Shown here in pieces: positions 50,481-64,000 of a DNA stretch of 64,000 bases (within the stretch, counting starts at the first letter, position 1; every line of letters starts with the position of its first letter). Made by a program: the position numbers and the translations under genes. The DNA comes from Drosophila persimilis (Eukaryota > Arthropoda > Insecta > Diptera > Drosophilidae): the NCBI RefSeq assembly GCF_003286085.1, contig NW_020825312.1, positions 4,216,001 through 4,280,000 of the forward strand. Reading direction: 5' to 3'. The notes under the pieces are model-generated. The model ran no database searches. It saw only the letters and a program-made list of their open reading frames with translations, and was not told the origin of the DNA.

Positions 50481-52212
50481 ACACTTTTTTTTTGTGGGGC
50501 TTTGTAATTATTTTAAATATACAAATATTTCCTCTAAATATACAAATATTGATTTAAAATACCAAAATATTTATTTTAGCTATAAAAAAACATTTAGTTT
50601 CTAAATATTATATTTTTCACTAAAGTATTTGAATATTAATGATCAAATTAAAGTGAAAATAATTTCCACTCTTGGTGTAAATCTACCAATAGAGAACTAG
50701 AAATTGGGATGGCTTAAGGAATCGGTGGCGCATTGGTGAGGATAGGGTTCTGATATCCAATGTAAAGGAATACGCTCTAGTTTAAGGCCTTTCAACGATC
50801 TTCAACCTTTTACAGCACTCCACTTCAGAGAGAGATAGATAGAGAGAGAGAGAGAGAGAGTGGGGTGGGGTGGAGTGGAGTGGAAGATGGAACCACTTCA
50901 AATAATTACAATGCACAAATACAACGAAAACAACAATTACAATATGGGAAGTGGTCCGAAGGCAGTAAAAAGAGAGCATCACAATATGAAAATATGTATA
51001 TGTATGTAAATGCGGGGAAACCGCAAAGCACACATATGTGTGTGTATCCATGTATATGTATTTGCATAAACGAACACAAACCCACAAAAACCACAATGGA
51101 AAAACAACATTTCACTTAAATTAGAAGCGAAAATGGCGGAAAAATATATATTTCAGAGGAAGTCCCCGTCTGGGTGAGGCAGAAAGAACCACACGATTTC
51201 AGACAATAATATCTGTGTCAGCGCAACAACAATGGGGCATGCCCCCTACAATCCCCAAAACCCCCACAACCTACAACCCCACTCAACCCGATCCCAGCCC
51301 AGCCCCGTTGTTGGCCAGGTAAAGGTAAATGGCGGCTAAGCGCCAGAACTCGAAAAACTTAAATCTCCGTGTAATATTTTTCCATAAAGCAGGAGAGAAA
51401 AGAAGAGTCCGCCGGGGCACGGAAAGTTGGGGGCGCCTGGGAGTTCTGGCCACATATTTAATGCTGAAAGTTGAACCGCCAAAGCCGGGTCAGGGATCAG
51501 AGGAGCACGGAGCAGGGAGCACCGAGCAGAGAGCAGGCCATGGCAGGTGCTGATAGAACTCATTCGAGTTGCGGCAAAGTTGAGGAGCAGCCGCCTGGCT
51601 GAAGGAGAAGAAGGAGCCTAGCGCTGGAGAGGTAACTGGAGCATGCAAAGCACATCCGAGTGGAGGATGCAATGGGACTCCGGGGAGGTCCCGGCCACTG
51701 CCCTGGCGACAGGTTTAAGGAGGTCAGCCTCAGACGGCAAAACAATGCCTGGCTGAAACGGACTCCACTGGGCATTCGCTTTCGGGGCCGCAGAGAGGGA
51801 GAGAGCGGGGCAGGCCAGTCCCGTCCGAGTCCAGGAAAAGTTACCCATTCAACCAATTAGCCAGAGATTATTTCATCGATTTTTGACCCACTTCCCATCC
51901 CCTCCGCCCACCCGCGTCCAATCAGGGGCGTTGTAGATGAGAATAGACAATGGCACACAAAGCCACTTTTGCGTGGCACCAAGACAAAGCCCACGCAGCG
52001 CAGCAGGAGCCGGAGCAGGAGCAGTAGCAGGAATCCTCCAACTGCTGCGGCTGCCTTTTGTGCGCTCCAGGATCCTGCCCTGCATGTGTGATAAAAAAAA
52101 GGATAAGAAGAAAACTTTAGCACGCCCACGCCCCCAAAACAGTCCTCCGCCCGAGCACAAGACAATATGCTCACGGCTCCATGGATAACTTCGTGGTTTT
52201 GACAAAGCGACG

Positions 52213-52261
<49 letters not shown>

Positions 52262-52561
52262 CGAGTACGAGTACGAGTACCAGGACGAGGACAACGATGG
52301 CGTCAGCATTGCATGAAAAATGGCACTTGATAAGGTGCCTCAAGGGTGCAGCGTGGCAGGTGGCAGGGGTGCAGAGAGGGTGCGAGGGGCGTCAGAATCC
52401 TGCCGAGCAGGAAGTGTGAAGCGGCGTGCATAACAAAATGGAGGAGTAGTACCCGGGAGAAGAGTCTGGGATAGGAATAGGAATAGGATAAAGGCAACTG
52501 TGACGAGTTTTGGTGGGTTTGGGAAGGGCAGTGGAGTGGAGTGGATAGGCATAGCACTCCG

Positions 52562-52593
<32 letters not shown>

Positions 52594-55280
52594 AACTGCA
52601 GTTTGCCCCGCGGGCTGCTATTTGTCTCTCCGTGAAGTCCCTTCCCCTAACCCATGCAGAGGGTTTTTCCCTCTGAGTAAATAGCAAAAGGCGCGTGTAG
52701 TCGCGCCGGCTCGCTCCTTCTTTTTCTGTTGTGTGGCCAGGATCTGGCTGCTCCTTGTGGTCTTATTCCCCCTGCCGTCCCTCCCGTCACTCCCGTTCCT
52801 CCCCGTGGCTTATGGATGTAAGTAAGTGGCTCTTGGTTAGTTCGTTTGCGTTGCCACTTCCGCGTCACGGAGCTCCAGCGCGCGGAGGCGCCACAACTGC
52901 AGCGTGTCCACCGTCTTGCCCTAATTTGGCCACGTTCCGTTTCCCAATTGGCGCAGCTGGATAAACAGACGGCGAAACAACAGCAGCCAGCGCTCGGGGG
53001 GTGGGAGTGGTGCCGGAACCCCTTTAATCACTGTAATCATCCTAATGGATAATATCCAGCGGAAGTCCGAGCCCTGTCTGACCCACAAGCATAGGGCATA
53101 ACTGTCGCTTGTTGTTACTGTCAGCGGGGATGGCGATGCCAGCGGCCAAAAGTCGGCGAAATGAATTATTGTTTGAGCCAAGTAGAGGGACGGGACGTAT
53201 TCATAGTATTAGCCAGCGGGTATTATTTATGGGAACTACTGAAGATCTAAATGGGGAATTTATTCATGAGTAAAGGGTTCAAGGGGGAAAACAAATTACT
53301 CAAATTGCTTATTATTTTTTAGCCTTGAAGGTACTTCTGTCCGATGATTAAATGTTGCACCTAAATGGAGATCTTCTGCCTTTACTTAATGCTGTCCCAA
53401 GGAAAGCAAAGACTGTGCTTTGAGCCACTAAGAGGCTAGTAAGTGTTAAGGATAAATTCCCACTTGAAGCATTTACCATTCCTTTTGCCCCTGCCTTTCA
53501 CTGACCACAGTCAACCACGGAGAGAGAGGGAGAGAGTGGGTCGTGGAGTCTCCAGTCAAAGACCGATGGATGCCTGTTCCTGTTCTCTTAGCCAGAGAGT
53601 GACAAATGCCCAGGCAATTGGCAACATAATGGCACAGCAAAGCACAGCACAGCACATCGAAGGAGGATGCTCATCGAGTGTGATGGCCTAATCAAGGGCA
53701 GCCTAGCCTCGCTGTGCGGGTGGAGTCGAGTTCTGCAGTCTGCACTTTGGTGTCCTGGGCCAGGCCCCGTGACTGCACTGCCAATCGCATGAAATCAGCG
53801 CGGAACAGCCAACTCATCGATGGGGCAGGAGGCAAGTAGAAGGTGGATACAGATATAGAATACTTTTCAGGGATGCTCTGGTGCTTATCTCCGACTTGCG
53901 CTGCTGTGCACGTTGCAAATTAACTTAATGTTGCAGTTTCCTGGCGGGGATGGGTCGTGGCAAGAGTGTGGCAAGTTGCTTGTCTGCTTCCTGCTGCAAA
54001 AGTGTCCTTGAGTGTTGCTAATGCCCCGGCACTAGATGCACGGGAAGGAAGCGCAGACACACAGACGAACAGACACACAGAAACACGCAGGACTAATGGG
54101 CTAATGCCTTGCCTTCATTGCTGGCTGCCACTTGGCAACTTTTTCCTTGTTAAGTTTTTAATAAATTAAGAGATTCCTCATTTCCTCTTTCGCTCTTGCC
54201 CCAAGAAAATACAAGTGGCTGCTGTTGCACTTCATTTCTATGGTAGAAATATCCATAGATACTCGTAACTTGCCGCATGAAAACATCAACAGCAATTCAA
54301 GTGGAGTCTCCTCTCCACTCCACTCCCTGACTCCCTCACTCCCTGACTCGCTGCCTCTCTGGTGCTCCTCTTATGTTAGCGGATATTATAAATTTTCAAT
54401 TTCATATCCCTACTCCTGCTGATCCTGCTCCTCCTCCTGCTGCTGCTGCCTTTTTGCCTTTTTTTTTTGCCTTTTCCGCCTTTGACTTTCGTCTTCGGTC
54501 TTCGGGCTTCGAGTTATTTTCGCAGCGCTCTAATGAGTTTTCCCCTTATGCCGAAGCGCTTAAAATGAAAATATGTTTGCTTTGTGGCTGTGCTGCCGGA
54601 TTGCGGAGGAGTCCTCTGCATCCCATACACCCATTCGCCCACAATGCATTTCGATGGAAGGCTTCTGCTCAAGCACTTTGCCACTTTACTCCGACTTCTT
54701 GGATCCTTTTTTATACGATATGATGAGAGCGCAGCGTATCCTTCAAGTTCTTTTACCATGTCCTTTTGTTTCCTCCAAATGCAAGCGTGCCGCCGCCGCG
54801 CGTGCCTTACATCTCCCAAGTAGGAGGTGCCGTGGCATGCTGAGGCGTGCCAAGAGACCTGAAAGCCGCAAAAGGTGGAGACAGTCTGGCCAGGCCTGGA
54901 CTGGTACCGTCTGAGGCTGTGGATTTATGCTCCATTTTCCATTCTCCATTTTATTCTGCATATGCTCATTGCTATTTTTCTCCATTCCCCATTCCCCATT
55001 CTCTATTCTCGTTCCGTTGCCACTCTTTGCGCCTCGCCTTTTGCGGGTTATTTCATCGATTTGGGGATGCCGCTCCGTCTGCCACAAATGGGAAACTTTC
55101 GAGGAATGTTCTCTCAGAAAGTTACCTTATTTTCTCTCTTGTGAAAGTTTAGTATCCCGAATTGGGAGATTATTAGTTTATGCAAGCTGCTCGCTGCATT
55201 TCTCAACTTTTGTTGGAAGCAGGCTTTTGGATAGTCGCAAAAGAGTAATAGTTGGATAATTCCAGCGGATAATTCGAAAA
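50481..55280. other. Intergenic/intronic DNA, no gene recognised
   Basis: Content: AT-rich repeat tail to 50640; GA tract at 50828-50860 next to GGGGTGGGGTGGAGTGGAG; CAG repeat 52216-52260 with an adjoining ACGAGT run to 52281; GCTGCTGCT at 52566-52590; and CTCC/CTGACTCC repeats at 54310-54360. Long open frames on both strands track these biased stretches and show no domain. Confidence 0.45.
52216..52260. repeat. CAG/CTG trinucleotide repeat with adjoining ACGAGT hexamers
   Basis: About 15 AGC units followed by three ACGAGT units and a diverged one. No supported ORF contains it. Confidence 0.93.
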
Positions 55281-57560
55281 TAAATATGTTATCAAGCAAT
55301 TGAAAAGCTCAGAAAAATGATATCCTGGCAAGTTCTTAAGCCGAAAATGATTAGAGTTATGCCTTGACCTCAAACTGAAACTGGCGAAGAGCTGAACATG
55401 TTTAGAGATTGCCGAAAATTCTACCGGGCTCTGTACTCTTCTCGGCCATATTCTTTTTTCAATTTATGTAGATGGTTTGGGATCTCCCAAATTTTGTGTC
55501 TCAATGTTCAGTCCATATGTTCTATATGCTGATGATGTTCTAATGTACATTAGTCGTCAACTATATAGAGTCCAAATTTTTAATAATATATAAAAAACCA
55601 TTAGACACGTCAGCATTTGAAAAACTCGTGCTCGACAACGCATCTATTGAGTACGTCAATAAATTTAATAATCTAGGCTTCGTCCGCAACAGCACATATC
55701 CGCAAGGTGATGGGGAAACCTCAAGGGTTACTCATAAAAAGATTTCCCACTTCTGATGACCAAATCTACGTTGCTTTTTTATGGAATATAATTTTTCGCT
55801 ACACGGATGGCTTTAGTAAGAAAAGGTTGATGTACATACGTACATATGTATGTTAAATATAGAGTGAAAAGGTCAGGTAAATTTTCACAATTCTCCGATA
55901 AAATATACATATAATTTAACTCTGAATAACTGGATAAACGCAAGTGCTTGTATTTTTCTTCCTAAAATAACGACTGCCAAAGACCAAGATTATGCCCTAC
56001 AGTGTCCAGAAGTAGAGACGTTTTTGTTTGCTTAAGATGCGAAATATCGGTAGCTCTGAAAAGCCAATATTTGTTCACGCAGTTCGACTGTGAAATCAGC
56101 TCCAAAATGACATGAAACACATTGGAAACGCAATGCAATTTTAACTTTAAACAAACACAAAAATACAAAAAAAAAAAATAATCAATAAATATTAAAATAT
56201 ATTAACTAGCAAAACAAAAAATTGAATATATAAATATAAAAAAAAATTTAATATTATTATTAAAAAAATATTTAGTATTGAAAATCAAAACGATGCATGC
56301 AAATCAAATATACAATCTCGCTAGTGGGTCATTGGCGAAAATGTTTTTAATTAAACGTGACCCAAAATCTGACACCAAAATTAAAACCAAAAAAATAAAA
56401 AGAATTTTTACTAAGGAAAGTTTTATTACTGGGGGTAGCTTTGTGGTCTTTTTACAAAGAAATGCAATAATATTCTCGCAAATTCTAGCGTCGCAGCTGT
56501 AAAAATAAATAATAATTATTTTTGAGTTCTATTTTTTGATCAAAACTAATGATGAAGTTCAAGTTTTATAAAACTACTCAAAACTAGAATAATTCAAATA
56601 AAACTTGAAATAAGATCATTACCTTGTAATTTCGATACCATAACTTAAAATGATTACGGAACCTGATTTTAGGATTGAATAATTTTGTGATTAGTGTCTT
56701 AAATAGGGGTAAATATTGTAGCACTAGGATAAAGACTAAATAAATAAACACTGAGAGGTGCCTTTCAGCCAGAATAGGAGAGCCTAATGAATGATAATTG
56801 GAATCATGGCTGCTTATGAACATGAACAGGAACGGATATATGCCACGCCATAAACAATACACTTGACTTGATATAAGACTTAAGATATAAGACAACTAAA
56901 GTTATCATTCAGATGCGTCGCGTTGAACCCTATTAACACTTGCGGTATACATGCAGTAGCTTTCATTAGAAGGATGAGATTAAATTGCTCCTTTTCTCAG
57001 CATTGGTCTTGGTTTTAAATACGTTATAGTTTTTTATAGTTTTTATAGTATAGAAAATAGAACAGTTCGAAATTACAACTCAACTCAACATTTGGGCCTT
57101 CATCATTGGCCGGATTCATCATTGATCTGGAGAATAGAGGTCGCATCAGCCAAAGGTGATCTCCTTTATACAACATTTATATAGGACATTTATATTTATA
57201 GCCTGTGCAAGAGATCAGCATGATATGTGACCAAAAAATAGTCGCTTTACCAGACTTCTTTGAACCTACAATTGTTTCACAATGTTTCAACATATCTTCG
57301 TTAAAGTTTTCACATTCTTTCCACAATTCCGCTCAGTAATTTCCATGATGCAAATGAAAAATGCTGAAAATAATTATCATGTTGTAGTATGGGTGAGGTT
57401 TTGCCATTATACCCATACGTACTGTAGAACCCGAGCCCGAACCCGAATCCGAAAAACCGAAACAATTTCAACATTTAATTTCATGCTGCACTTAGTGGCA
57501 GCGCAGGGCGGCTACGTATAGTACGTACGCAAGTTGTGTTTAATTTAATTGTTCATAATT
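55281..57560. other. AT-rich island, probably degenerate transposon DNA
   Basis: A 2.3-kb stretch clearly more AT-rich than its surroundings. It contains the reverse-transcriptase remnant at 55425-55790, A/T homopolymer and TTAATATT-type runs at 56160-56280, and no ORF above noise. The boundaries are soft. Confidence 0.45.
55425..55790 (+). mobile_element. Degenerate non-LTR retrotransposon reverse-transcriptase fragment
   Basis: In successive frames one reads a GSVLFSAIFF-like piece (position of the P-Q-G-S-V-L-G-P motif), then YADDVLMYISRQ at about 55527-55563, the catalytic Tyr-Ala-Asp-Asp box, and later KLVLDNASIEYVNKFNNLGF at about 55623-55681, a typical downstream RT motif of Jockey/I-type LINEs. 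Stops and frame breaks between these pieces show it is dead. Ends and clade cannot be set. Confidence 0.75.
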
Positions 57561-60500
57561 TGTACTCTTTATGAGAAATTGCTGTCGTGTGACGGGTGAC
57601 TGCATCTGATAACTTCCATACTTCCTCCCATGCAGGACTCTACGTGTACGTATGTATGTATGTGTACCTATATGAATTACTGCACGGCAGGGGAAGGGGG
57701 GAGGAGGGATAAAAAAGGGAAAAATGTCAGCCACGCAAAAATGTCAACGCGACATGCAACAACATGAACCGCAACAACTGCTGCAACAGCAGCAGCAGCA
57801 GCAACAATGGAGAGAAATATGCAACTGGTAGGCAGGGTCGGCAGGGGAGTAGTGGTGCTACTACATGCCAGCAGTTGCAGCTGCCGTTGACACAGATTTA
57901 CAAACACATACACACACCAAACACACACACATACACCAAGGCAAAGGAATGCACGCACACGCAAAAATGTGGCCATAAATAAGCGTTGCATAGTTTTAAG
58001 CATGCATTAAGCTTGAAATTGTGGGTGTGGCTGCTATGGGATGCTATGGGATCTCTGTGAGGTGGCAGGAGGTCGGGCCTTAGTCCCATTTCAAGAGGCT
58101 GCTTTTAGACGATCCGAGTGCAGTCGGTAGACCTGCCCCAAATCGATTTTGGATAGGCTATTACGGCGCCACATACGGATACGGGCACAAGTACGGGTAC
58201 GGGTACGGGTATGGGTATTGCAGAGCTAGCACTAGAGTGGGGCGTTCAAGTGGCGACCCAAATCGATGGGACTTAGAGGTAGTTAAGTAATTCCAGCCAG
58301 TCAGCCAGCCAGCCAGCAAGTGTGATAATGACTGGGTATTACCATATTGCAGGCTGAGCTGCAACCAAAAATTAGTGGGTCGATGGGCACTTGAGGCAAG
58401 CAAAAAGCCTCTTACAGGTCGATCGGCTGAAGGAACACGCAACATTTTATTCCTGATTGGCCATTAGATTGAAGTGCTGAATCGATGAACCATTTGCCAG
58501 GAAAAATAATTAACTGAAAATGTGGGCAATCTTTCGTTTTTCAATCCAGATGAGCAGCTGTTCCTCTGATCGGGGGTAATTTAGCATATAATTCTTGAAA
58601 GTAAACGTATAATGCTCGGACTTTTATTCATTTCGAAACAACTTTTCTGGTGATTACCTTTGGAGCAGGTCAATATTGAAAGTACGAAAGTTGCCCCTAG
58701 TTTGAGCTTGGTTGTTTGAGCACGGATCCCAAGACAAGACTCAACATTTTGGCAAAAATCTAACTGAAACTATCAGCAGAGCAGAGCAAACAGCATTTGG
58801 CTGTCCGAAGAGTCTGTCTGTCTCCTTGGCTGGCCATGTTGGGGCAACCAACGCCTCATTAAGAGTTGGTTCACGCCCACCTCCTGGCGGGAGGAGCAGG
58901 ATAGGGGCGGATGGAGGCCCCGTTTGCCATCTGCCGGCACTCGAGGCGTGCGAAAGTTGAATTTTAATTTGAATGTGACCAACTTTATGACTCCGGAATG
59001 AGTTCAACGAGGCTGGAGCTGTAGCTGTAGCTGTAGCTGTAGTTGGAGCTGGAGTGTGCCCAGTGCTTCGTGTTGCGGCCATGTTGTTTGCACTGCAGCC
59101 GCGTCCTGTCCGAGCAGAAGGAGTGCAGCACGCAAGAGGACATACACACGAACAGATGCCTATAATGTGCCCTCACACAGCCCACAGATACTCTTTAAGC
59201 ACTTTAAGCACTTTAAGCAGTCCCTGCCCTCACTCCCCCTTCCTGGAACGAGTATTACTTTGCATATTTTTCCGCTGACTGATTTCCGATTTAAATGCAG
59301 TTCATGCTCTCGCATGAGAGTACATTTGGCTGCTGCTGTCGTTGCTGTTCTCTTATTGAATTCTCATTTGAAGCATTTCCTTTCGCTATTCGATTGTAAA
59401 TTCAGTGGAGCTTATTTTTATAACCGAATAAATAAATATTTGTGTTTCAGGGCTGGCTGTCGTGGGCCCGGCTCTCGTGTAATCATAAATAAAAAGAGAA
59501 AATTGTTTTGTGGTCATAAAAACTCTGTCAGAGCGAGAGAGAAAAGTTGTTTATTTCTGTTTCCCTGCGTATTGTACGTATATGTATGTGTATGTATTTA
59601 AAAAGGATATTTTTCTCATTCTCTGGCTGTTGTTTTTCTCGGTTTTCCCTCTCTCTCTCTCTCTGTCTCTGTCTCTGTCTCTTCCTATCGCATTTTGTGC
59701 GGTGCGTAATGTGGCAGCTGGTGCTGAGGATTCCCGGGATGAAGCAGAGCAGCAGCGGCAGGTCCTGCTGAAGCTTTATTATAACAAACTTGTTACGAAA
59801 CGTGCCAGGGCAAGCAAGCCGGCAGGATATATGTAATAAGGATATGCTTGCCATTAACACAACGTCTTTGCCCTTATCCGCAGGAAGAGGCAAATCCTTG
59901 GGCAAATAAAAATAAACACATAACATGGCCAGGCAAAGGGCACACAAAGGGGAACACGGAGGGAGACACAGGAGACGGACTGGAGGAGGATGAAACATTT
60001 GCTTATTTCTGCCATAATTCGAACCGAATAACCCAAATAGAACCCAAAAGCACACACATACGCAGAGAGAGAGTGAGAGAGATGGAGAGACATGCACGCA
60101 CACATTGAAAGAACAATTAAATTGAAATTGCGACACACGCACACAACACAGAAGCACAAACACAACCCCAGACACAGGCACAGGCACAGAAAGGACTATG
60201 ACAATAAGGGAAACCGGGATAAGAATACGAATACGAATATACATACAATACAATAATAATTCCAAGACATTTGTATAAATTTGCAATTGCATTTTATTGG
60301 TCCGCTCCATTTGCTTATGTGTGTGGGGGTGTCCTTCTGTGTCCTGTGTCTTCTGTGTTTGTGCCTGGCATACATGATGTGCGTCTTTATCGGACGCGTT
60401 GCGTATACGCCAAGTGGAGGCTAATGGAGAAATCAATGCAATCAGTCCAAGAAATTGAACAAATATTCTCTCAGCCTCTCTCTTAGCTTGTTTTGGCTAA

Positions 60501-63500
60501 CTGGCCAAAGTAATGCCATCGATGGAATAGCTCATTAGTGACTGTAATTATAATTGTTCTCCCCTACACAAGAACCAATCCAGGACCATGGATTGCCTTT
60601 TGCCTATTGCAGATGAGAGTTCGAGATGTTATTTATCATCAAAGTAATATCTTTGCCCATTTCTAAGGACTTCCCTGGACAAATGCCATGCCCCATGGGA
60701 TGGCTCCCTTTCTCTGATCAATCCATTACATTTTTATAGAGGGGACCTCTTTATGGCATGGGATTGTATGGTATCGCGAGAGCTCTTTCAAATCACATTT
60801 CAATGTATGCCTGAATACAGCGCAGAGCAGAGGAGGAGCAAAGCAGGCACTCTGTGTGGCAGCCACAAATCATCATCAGCTGCCAGGGCTTTAAAAAAAA
60901 AAAACTGTTGACAATGCAGGGAGACATCAACAGAGGAACAGCAACAATTTCATTGACACACTTTTCTCGCTTTCTTGGTGGAGAAAAAACAACAACAGGA
61001 CAAATGTTGACTGGCAAAATCGATGGCCTCAAAAGGGCCAGAACAGGCGAGAATAAAACAAAATGAAAACCGAAAGCAAAGTCGCAGTAAATCGCACAGA
61101 AGTGTGCCCCTGTCGCAGCTCCCAGCCCCCAGCCCCCAGCCACCATGCCCCAGTCCTCAGTCCCCAGTTCCCAGTCCCGGATCCTACTCCCAATCTGTGG
61201 CAGTTGTACGTGTCATTTGGCTGCAGTTTTATTTGCTTGGCCATAATGCAAGTTTATGTTTATGGCCCTGCTCTGCTCTGTTCCAGCTGCAGCCCCTCGC
61301 CTCCCTGGAAAAAACTCCTGACTCTGGGCCATTGAAGTTAGCTGATCTTGCACTCGGCTAAGCAGAAAACACACAAAACTTGGGATAGACACAAACGGAG
61401 AAGTGGATGACGATGGCTGTTGGCTGCTGGCTGCTGGCTGTGCATTTCCCAGAGTAACACTTTTGCATGCTCTTAAAAGACATTTGAATGAGTTCAAATG
61501 ATGATACTAGATCTAGATACTAGTCCCAGTTCGAAAGAGAAAAGTAAATACTAGAAAGAGTTTTCTGTTTATGTTTATCGATGGTTTTAAGCACAAACAG
61601 TAGGTACTCGTACGTAACAAATTTTGCAAATATATTCCCCTGGCGAAGCGAAAGAATTTCAGGAATAAATATAGTACATACCCTTTCCCATAGAAAGGGA
61701 GAGCGAGAGCTCTTTCCTCCTGACCCTAATCGTTGGCACATGACGTCGCACGGACTTTCACGATGTTGCAAATTGTTAAAAATAGATTTTGCTTGGCATT
61801 TTGCTGGCCAGACCTGAGGCCACCACCAGACCACGACTCCAGCTCCAGCACCAGAACCAGAACCAGCTCTGGCTCGTAGTCGGGACATGGACTTGGGCAC
61901 GTTTCCATTGCTCTGCCGAGCAATGAAATGTTCTAATGCCATTTGCAAGTGGAACGGAAGAAGAAAGGGCCAACAGGGAGCAGGGCAGAGGTAGAGGCAT
62001 CTCCGAGTCAACTCTGGACGGGATGTTGGCTTTTCAGATGGCAGACAGACGGGCGGGCGACATTTTTTCGGGAGAAATAAAAATGGAAAGTTGGCATAAA
62101 AAGTAAACAGCGGCAGATGGAAATACGGAAATAGGGAGAGGGGATATAAGGGATACTGGGTGACGAGGAGGAGGTGGATGTGGAAGGTAACTAAACGGAA
62201 AGCAAAAGCCAATGCAACAAAAGCGAAGGAAAAACAGAGAAAATGCAGCAACCTCTCCCATTCGGAGGAGGAGGACTGGGATGGAGGATGGGGAGAAGTC
62301 ACTAAATCAGGTCAGGGATTTGGATGGTGAATGCTTCGCTCCCTGTGTGTGTGTGTGTGTGTGTGTATGTGTTTTTGGTTTTTTGTTTCTCCTCCTGCTG
62401 CTGCTGGTGCTGGTGCTGTTGGTGTTGCTTTGTTGTTTCAGCATTTTCTTTTTCGAGTGAAACTCTCTCTGCAGTGGGGAAAAAGTGAAATTGAAATTAC
62501 GTATACGCCGCGGTGCTGGTCCCGAAGCGAGCATTAATTTAATTAAGGCGAAAACAACAACAAATTGAACTGAAAAGCCGGCCAAATGAGTGCACCACGA
62601 CGCATAGTCGAGTCTCTTTTAGAGCCAGCTTTGTGTGTCACTGGGGCAGCAGCTGCCAACGGAGTGACAGAAGGAGGGGGGTCTGGGTGGGGGGTGTGGC
62701 CAGAGAGCGGTGCAGGGGTAAGTGCAGAAGAAGTGGCATCAACGTTTGCCCGACAACCGCAAGCTGCATTTTTAATTGCGCACACGTGCAACACTCCCGC
62801 CCCGAGGACAACTCAAAGGAGAGACAGAGAGAAAGAGGAACAGCTGGAACGGCTGCTGGAGGAGCTGAACGAGCTGAAGGAGCTGAAGGAGGAGGAGCTG
62901 GCAGAAGGAGATGCGGTGGTGGTGGCTGGCTCTACTTGAACTCATTTGGCGTGGAAATTATGGCACGCTCAAGTTGATTTTGACAGGCAGCTCAAACACA
63001 CAGCATACACCACAGCACAGCACAGCACAGCACACAGGCTGTCCCGTGCCTGTGCCTGTGCCTGTGCCACACTGTGCCGCGCACGCATCCTTGAATCCTT
63101 GAAAAGTTTTGCGCAAATGTTCGGCACGTTCTGCGTCCCCGACCAGGTCCGTGGGGGCTTTGATCCTCTACGACATGGCCTGCAGCTGCTGCCAATGAGA
63201 GAAGGAGAGGCGGGGACTGGGACTGTGCCTGGCAAGTGGCAAGTGGCTGTGGCACCTAGACCATGCTGCCATTTTGTGTTTTGTTTCTACTGTTCCTGCT
63301 GCTCCTCTCGGCTGCTCGCTGCCCCTTAATTGATATGCAATAAACATTGGGCATTGAATGGCAGACAGGCGTATCAATAGAAGGTCCTGAAGGAATCGGC
63401 CTACTGAACGGCCAGACGGACGGACGCACAACTCTGACAACTAAATCCGGCCAGGACTCCGTTGCTCCATGCCCATGCCCCATTTGCAATATTCTCTGTC

Positions 63501-64000
63501 TCTTGTTTCGCTTCGTTTCGTTACGTTGGCTCCTTTCTTTGCTCCTCCGGCTGCCGGCCTGCCTGCCGCTTGCTGCCTGTCAAGTATTCAAGTTTAATGC
63601 GCTTAGCTGCTGCTGCTGCCTCTGCCTCTGTTGCTGTCTACTAAGGCTCTGACTCCGACACCGTCTCCGGGTCTCACTGTGGCTGTGGCTGCTCTTCTGC
63701 TCCTGTTCCTGCGTCTGCTCCTGCTCCTACCCGTCTTCCTGGCTGATGTTCATTTGTAGAGCGTTTAAGAAAATTGAGTTACAATGTATTTTGGTAAATT
63801 TAGCAAAAATCTTTGCCTCCTAATTGAGTCTGTGCGGTGTCGAAACCAGAGGATATTCTCACATTGAGTATACGCACTGTAAATTGCATTACAAGGATAT
63901 TAAGCATTAATTAAGTAACCATGTGCTTCATGTGCGCTGTGCTTCAAAGTGCTTACGTGCACCCTGGCATTTGATTACATCGAAGAAACCGTTAACAAGC
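57561..64000. other. Gene-poor right end of the window
   Basis: No exon is supported. Content: CAG run at 57787-57804; CA tract at 57905-57945; GGGTAC hexamers at 58192-58215; AGCTGT hexamers at 59020-59045; three CTTTAAGCA units at 59193-59219; CT/GTCTCT tract at 59650-59683; CA and GA tracts at 60045-60075; CCCAGCCCCCAG-type decamers at 61120-61170; GT tract at 62345-62367; a purine-rich GAGCTGAAGGAG patch at 62840-62910; CACAGCACAG repeats at 63010-63033; and TGCCTGTGCC repeats at 63046-63068. It could be a long intron or regulatory spacer of a gene beyond the right edge. Confidence 0.45.

Noticed and set aside
59528-60436. 302-codon minus-strand open frame
   Set aside because: It is made of CA, GA and CT tracts translated as Cys-Val and Ser-Leu runs. 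No domain, no splice logic.
61520-62302. 260-codon minus-strand open frame
   Set aside because: Phe/Pro/Leu-rich low complexity with no recognisable motif. The opposite strand is equally open, so it is not evidence of coding.
62586-62939. 117-codon + frame with a Glu/Leu-rich coiled-coil-like end
   Set aside because: The coil comes from a purine-rich GAGCTGAAGGAG repeat. There is no conserved start context or splice partner. I leave it as a possible but unsupported exon.

Overview
This is a Drosophila genomic window. The genes are short-exon, spliced, and at near-residue similarity to fly proteins I know. Intergenic DNA is rich in CA, GA, CAG and GGCT microsatellites, and several promoters carry the DREF site TATCGATA. 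The dispersed-repeat style suggests the obscura group, but that is an inference. Every exon junction below was placed by hand from splice consensus and reading-phase agreement. No alignment or database search was run.

Left part (1-21 kb), gene-dense: the 3' coding exons of Pka-R1 (+); two small single-pass membrane proteins that share an N-terminal motif (+, 6252-7016 and 8486-8689); CSN3 (-), convergent with them; a diverged Arf GTPase (+); a SWT1-type PIN nuclease (+); and a nine-finger C2H2 protein (+). The last two genes are preceded by recognisably duplicated promoter/leader DNA.

Middle (21-38 kb): one large minus-strand gene encodes an LDLa / CUB-like / LDLa / single-TM protein of about 1301 aa in 16 coding exons. 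Its first 6.1-kb coding intron holds a Tc1-family transposon with 233-bp inverted repeats and a deleted transposase. The same intron holds an intronless proteasome alpha6-like gene on the opposite strand, whose N-terminus has been re-framed by one extra T. Just upstream of the first coding exon, and possibly inside a 5' UTR intron, lies an intronless LIN37/Mip40-family gene (-).

Right part (39-64 kb): I find no convincing coding exon in about 25 kb. It holds microsatellites, one dispersed repeat near 50 kb, an AT-rich island with a degenerate non-LTR reverse-transcriptase fragment near 55.5 kb, and otherwise unique-looking DNA of the kind seen in long introns or regulatory intergenic regions.

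The genes do not form a pathway or operon. The most interesting pattern is a concentration of extra or relocated copies of housekeeping genes (Arf, proteasome alpha6, perhaps SWT1 and LIN37) with altered key regions. In flies, such copies often have germline roles. I did not find a clearly unprecedented system.
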